Source of the DNA: Nitrospirota bacterium
GTDB lineage: Bacteria; Nitrospirota; Leptospirillia; Leptospirillales; Leptospirillaceae
Direction of reading: 5' to 3'
Length of the DNA: 57,469 bases
Assembly (NCBI GenBank): GCA_021785195.1
Contig: JAJYGC010000003.1
Span: 1-57,469 of the forward strand
The notes under the pieces were generated by a model. It saw only the letters and a list, made by a program, of their open reading frames with translations. It had not been told where the DNA came from and did no database searches. Made by a program: the position numbers and the translations under genes. Position 1 is the first letter of the stretch; each line of letters begins with the position of its first letter. Shown here piece by piece: positions 55,505-57,469 of the stretch.

Positions 55505-55792
55505 ATGCCACTTGATATCCGTCCAGACCACCTGAAGATCGTTCTGGAGATCCTGACCCGGTTCATTCCTGCCCGGGAGGTATGGGTGTTTGGATCAAGG
55601 GTTAAAGGAACGGCGAAAGACACGTCGGACCTCGATCTAGCCGTTATTGGAGAGACTCCTCTTGACTCCAAGACGCTCGCCGCATTGAGGGACGCCTTTA
55701 GCGAATCCAATATTCCCTGCAAAGTGGACGTGGGGGATTGGTCGACAATCAGTGAGACGTTCAGGGAGATTATTAAAAAGATAGGGTTGTGA
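55505..55792 (+). CDS. MNT-type minimal nucleotidyltransferase (possible antitoxin of a HEPN-MNT pair)
   Basis: This 95-aa protein has the nucleotidyltransferase core Gly30-Ser31 followed by Asp42-x-Asp44 (FGSRVKGTAKDTSDLDLAV) and a candidate third acidic residue, Asp75. Such proteins neutralise HEPN ribonuclease toxins, in known cases by AMPylation. No HEPN gene lies on either side: upstream is the transposase remnant and downstream there is no gene. The start ATG 55505 has only a weak GGAAG ahead, and its native promoter is probably lost. Confidence 0.82.
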   Translation: MPLDIRPDHLKIVLEILTRFIPAREVWVFGSRVKGTAKDTSDLDLAVIGETPLDSKTLAALRDAFSESNIPCKVDVGDWSTISETFREIIKKIGL

Positions 55793-55898
55793 TTCAGAAA
55801 GGTATCGATAATGGACTTGGGCCCAAAGGATTGGTCTTCAGTTGACGACGCGACCAATTCTTAAGCAAAGGTAAGTTTCCTTAAAATGGCTTATTTGT

Positions 55899-55955
55899 TG
55901 GTGCCGGAGACCGGGATCGAACCGGTATGACCTTTCGGTCGAGGAGTTTTAAGTT
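55899..55955 (-). tRNA. 3' half of tRNA-Leu(TAA), probable integration-site scar (not a functional tRNA)
   Basis: On the minus strand the fragment runs from the anticodon loop (CTTAAAA, anticodon TAA) through a variable arm CGACC-GAAA-GGTC, T arm ACCGG-TTCGATC-CCGGT and acceptor strand CTCCGGC to an encoded CCA. The 5' half is absent: sequence upstream of the loop does not fit a tRNA. Such 3' copies are the usual trace left when an element integrates into a tRNA gene. Confidence 0.82.
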
Positions 55956-56061
55956 CGATTTATCGCCATATTTACCACAGAGCATTTCATGGCAATTCAT
56001 AAATATCAACATTTTGTGATGCATAGCGATTTTCTGTTCACACAGGATTTTTCATCCTGAA

Positions 56062-56089
56062 TGTCCCAAAATTGTCCCAATGTGTCCCA
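56062..56089 (+). repeat. Three phased TGTCCCA direct repeats next to the tRNA scar
   Basis: TGTCCCA starts at 56062, 56073 and 56083 (spacing 11 and 10, one helical turn). Placed about 105 bases from the tRNA fragment, they could be arm-type binding sites for a tyrosine integrase or excisionase. Confidence 0.6.
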
Positions 56090-56146
56090 TGATTTATCAG
56101 TCTAGAACTTACCTGAAAAATCTTCATGAACATTTCGATTGACCCA

Positions 56147-56174
56147 TTGATTTAGATATTAATTTTGATATAAT
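56147..56174 (+). promoter_or_regulatory. Strong promoter predicting a leaderless toxin mRNA
   Basis: TTGATT at 56147-56152, a 16-base spacer and a perfect TATAAT at 56169-56174. With the normal 6-base gap, transcription would begin exactly at the A of ATG 56181. Confidence 0.75.
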
Positions 56175-56180
56175 TTCTCT

Positions 56181-56511
56181 ATGAAGCGAGTGATTTGGAT
56201 CGGGAGTGCGAAAAAAGATCTTCAGCAACATTTTTCCAGAATGGCTCAAAGAGAAGCCGGACACCAGATCCATCGCCTTCAGGAAGGGTTCGATCCGAAG
56301 GACTGGAAGCCCTTGCATGGAGTTGGTCCCGGTATCCGTGAAATTCGCATCCATGCGGAGAACGAATATCGGATCATCATATGTCGCACAGTTCGAGGAG
56401 GCTTTGTATATCCTTCACTCGTTCGTGAAGAAAACTCAAAAGACTTCCCAGCGTGATCTTGAGTTAGCTCGGGAAAGATTGAACGAGGTTTTAAAGGGGA
56501 GACGGATATGA
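56181..56511 (+). pseudogene. HigB/Gp49-like toxin of RelE superfamily, split by a +1 frameshift
   Basis: The first frame (from 56181) encodes a RelE-like start (VIWIGSAKKDLQQHFSRMAQREAG...) through IREIRIHAENEYRII. The expected continuation, YVAQFEEALYILHSFVKKTQ and then SQRDLELARERLNEVL, is encoded one base ahead (from about 56380) and ends at 56511, overlapping the antitoxin start by ATGA. A single extra base within GGATCATCATATG (56371-56383) separates them. Continuing in the first frame gives an unrelated tail ending at 56456. The gene is a disabled toxin, or is made by programmed frameshifting, or a sequencing error is present. Confidence 0.75.
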
Positions 56512-56795
56512 ATCCAGAATGGGAAGAAGGGTCGGAGAATGTTTTCAAAGATCTGGGATTTGCGGAGACTGAGTCGGAACATCTACTGATTCGGTCTCGA
56601 TTGATGATCGAAGTTGAACGGTTTGTTGAGAGATCGAAGTTGAGCCAAAGAGAAGCGGCGAAAAAACTTGGAGTCACACAGCCTCGACTGAATGATCTGC
56701 TTCAGGGGAAAATTCAGAAGTTCAGTATTGATGCTCTAGTGAAGATGCTTTCGAAGGTCGGAATCCATGTGGATGTGCATGTGAGTGCGGCTTGA
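56508..56795 (+). CDS. HigA-like antitoxin (XRE-family helix-turn-helix)
   Basis: This 95-aa protein has a central helix-turn-helix: SKLSQREAAKKLGVTQPRLN (about residues 43-63), followed by DLLQGKIQKFSIDALVKMLSKVG. It resembles XRE-type antitoxins placed downstream of HigB/Gp49-like toxins. It overlaps the toxin's second frame by 4 bases, the standard coupling. It probably neutralises the toxin and represses the shared promoter. Confidence 0.85.
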   Translation: MNPEWEEGSENVFKDLGFAETESEHLLIRSRLMIEVERFVERSKLSQREAAKKLGVTQPRLNDLLQGKIQKFSIDALVKMLSKVGIHVDVHVSAA

Positions 56796-56851
56796 GAGAT
56801 GATTTGATCTTGTCTTAGAGAAAAATTCCGAATCGCTCCGATGATATTGCT

Positions 56852-56886
56852 TCACTATCCAGTCAGCAAATGCTTGACTGTAGTGA
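56852..56886 (+). repeat. Imperfect inverted repeat downstream of the antitoxin
   Basis: TCACTATCCAGTCA pairs with TGACTGTAGTGA around a GCAAATGCT loop. No T-run follows, so it is a weak terminator or an operator-like palindrome. Confidence 0.4.
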
Positions 56887-56951
56887 GCGGGTGAGCCCTT
56901 GGGGCAAGTCCTAAAAGTGCGATAAGATCAGGTTGACCTAAATGATTATTG

Positions 56952-57469
56952 GTTCATCCGACTTTTCCGTGGGGCAAAAGATATGCCATGATTTCTCTCA
57001 TTGACGAACCCCTACAACCCGGGAGGCCCAATGAGAGACACGGAACTGTATCAGAATCTTCTGGGGATTGTGTCCCCGTGGAGCGTTGAATCGGTGACGA
57101 TGGACGTGGAGAAGCAACGGGTGGATGTGACGGTCATGCATCCTCCGAAAATCCTGTTTGCCTGTCCGGAATGCGGCATTGAGTCTCCGGTCTTTGACCA
57201 TGCCGAAGAGCGGGTCTGGAGACATCTGGACAGCTGCCAGTTCTTCACCTACCTCCATGCCCGGGTTCCCCGGATCTCCTGTGCGACCCATGGAGTCCGG
57301 CAGGTGTCGGTGCCCTGGGCCGAAGCCCGGGGACGCTTCACAAAGCTGTTCGAGCGTCTGGCGATCGATGTTCTGAGGGCCTGCGACCTGACCAATGCGG
57401 GAGCCCTTCTTCGCATCACCTGGGACGAGGCCCGGGGGATCCAGGAGCGGGCGGTGGAACGGGGACTGG
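56952..57469 (+). mobile_element. ISL3-type insertion sequence, left end (continues past the window)
   Basis: The left end is marked by GACTTTTCCGTGGGGCAAAAGATATG ahead of the transposase start, sharing its core with the remnant end at 55099-55113. Exact outer boundary and target duplication cannot be set without the right end. Confidence 0.65.
57031..57469 (+). CDS. ISL3-family transposase, N-terminal part
   Basis: The frame from ATG 57031 (GGGAGG seven bases before) is open to the window end, 146 codons. The protein starts MRDTELYQNLLGIVSPWSVE and has a zinc-binding pair CPECG near residues 51-55, then Cys73 and Cys86-His with the HGVRQVSVPWAEARGRFT segment typical of the ISL3 N-terminal zinc finger and helix-turn-helix. 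The DDE catalytic domain lies outside the window. No frameshift is seen, so this copy may be active, unlike the remnant at 55135-55500. Confidence 0.82.
   Translation, partial: MRDTELYQNLLGIVSPWSVESVTMDVEKQRVDVTVMHPPKILFACPECGIESPVFDHAEERVWRHLDSCQFFTYLHARVPRISCATHGVRQVSVPWAEARGRFTKLFERLAIDVLRACDLTNAGALLRITWDEARGIQERAVERGL

Larger units (their letters stand above)
55793..56146 (+). other. Gene-free accessory junction containing a tRNA scar
   Basis: No protein gene is seen between the MNT gene and the toxin. The stretch is A+T-rich compared with the rest of the window and holds the tRNA-Leu fragment and TGTCCCA repeats listed separately. Confidence 0.6.

Noticed and set aside
56206-56380. Start of the second toxin frame as a separate gene
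   Set aside because: Before about 56380 this frame encodes nothing toxin-like; only its second half matches, which points to a frameshift rather than an independent gene.
1-57469. CRISPR arrays, rRNA genes and prophage structural genes
   Set aside because: I searched by eye for regularly spaced repeats, rRNA landmarks and phage modules and saw none.

Overview
The window is one continuous piece of a Gram-negative bacterial chromosome with moderately high G+C. Gene content (outer-membrane barrel, periplasmic c-type cytochrome, ISL3-type insertion sequence, many TTG and GTG starts behind strong Shine-Dalgarno sequences) would fit a chemolithoautotrophic Nitrospirota such as Leptospirillum. That assignment is an impression from gene content and protein flavour, not a database result. 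About 95% of the window is an ordinary, tightly packed core genome. The accessory part is the last 2.4 kb.

Left part (1-15 kb). The 3' end of an outer-membrane barrel gene is followed by a phosphate module: a PhoB-type response regulator, a small four-cysteine protein, then pstS-pstC-pstA-pstB-phoU. Two 11-bp direct repeats ahead of pstS form a Pho box. No PhoR kinase is visible. Next come thyX, a UPF0173 metal-dependent hydrolase, a membrane-anchored protein of unknown function and an aldehyde dehydrogenase. A minus-strand operon follows: histone-deacetylase-like hydrolase, two unknown proteins, class I fructose-1,6-bisphosphatase, with a small cysteine-rich protein beyond.

Middle (15-36 kb). 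A monoheme cytochrome c precedes a 550-bp leader and then a long plus-strand run: rho, rpmE, prfA, prmC, murA, the histidine operon hisG-D-C-B-H-A-F-IE, and an HIT protein. HU stands alone on the minus strand. It is followed by the macromolecular-synthesis cluster rpsU-yqeY-dnaG-rpoD, a CAT-anticodon tRNA only 2 bases after rpoD, a coiled-coil zinc-ribbon protein, an RNase H gene, the RNase P RNA and an HD-domain phosphohydrolase.

Right part (36-55 kb). There are a lytic transglycosylase, an rRNA pseudouridine synthase, Hsp20, a DHH phosphoesterase, an ABC-F ATPase, an overlapping rph-rdgB-nagZ-murI operon, a class I amidotransferase and DEAD-box helicase on the minus strand, a urate-oxidase-N-like membrane protein, phosphoglycerate mutase, lipoyl synthase, an HD-GYP protein and a glycogen-debranching enzyme. 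Two very small single-helix membrane proteins (32 and 57 aa) are supported by start signals.

Far right (55-57.5 kb). This accessory junction holds a decayed ISL3-type transposase, an orphan MNT-type nucleotidyltransferase, the 3' half of a tRNA-Leu(TAA) (a probable integration-site scar), three phased TGTCCCA repeats, a HigBA-like toxin-antitoxin pair whose toxin is frameshifted and whose promoter predicts a leaderless mRNA, and the 5' end of an apparently intact ISL3-type element. The tRNA fragment predicts an integrated island extending rightwards out of the window.
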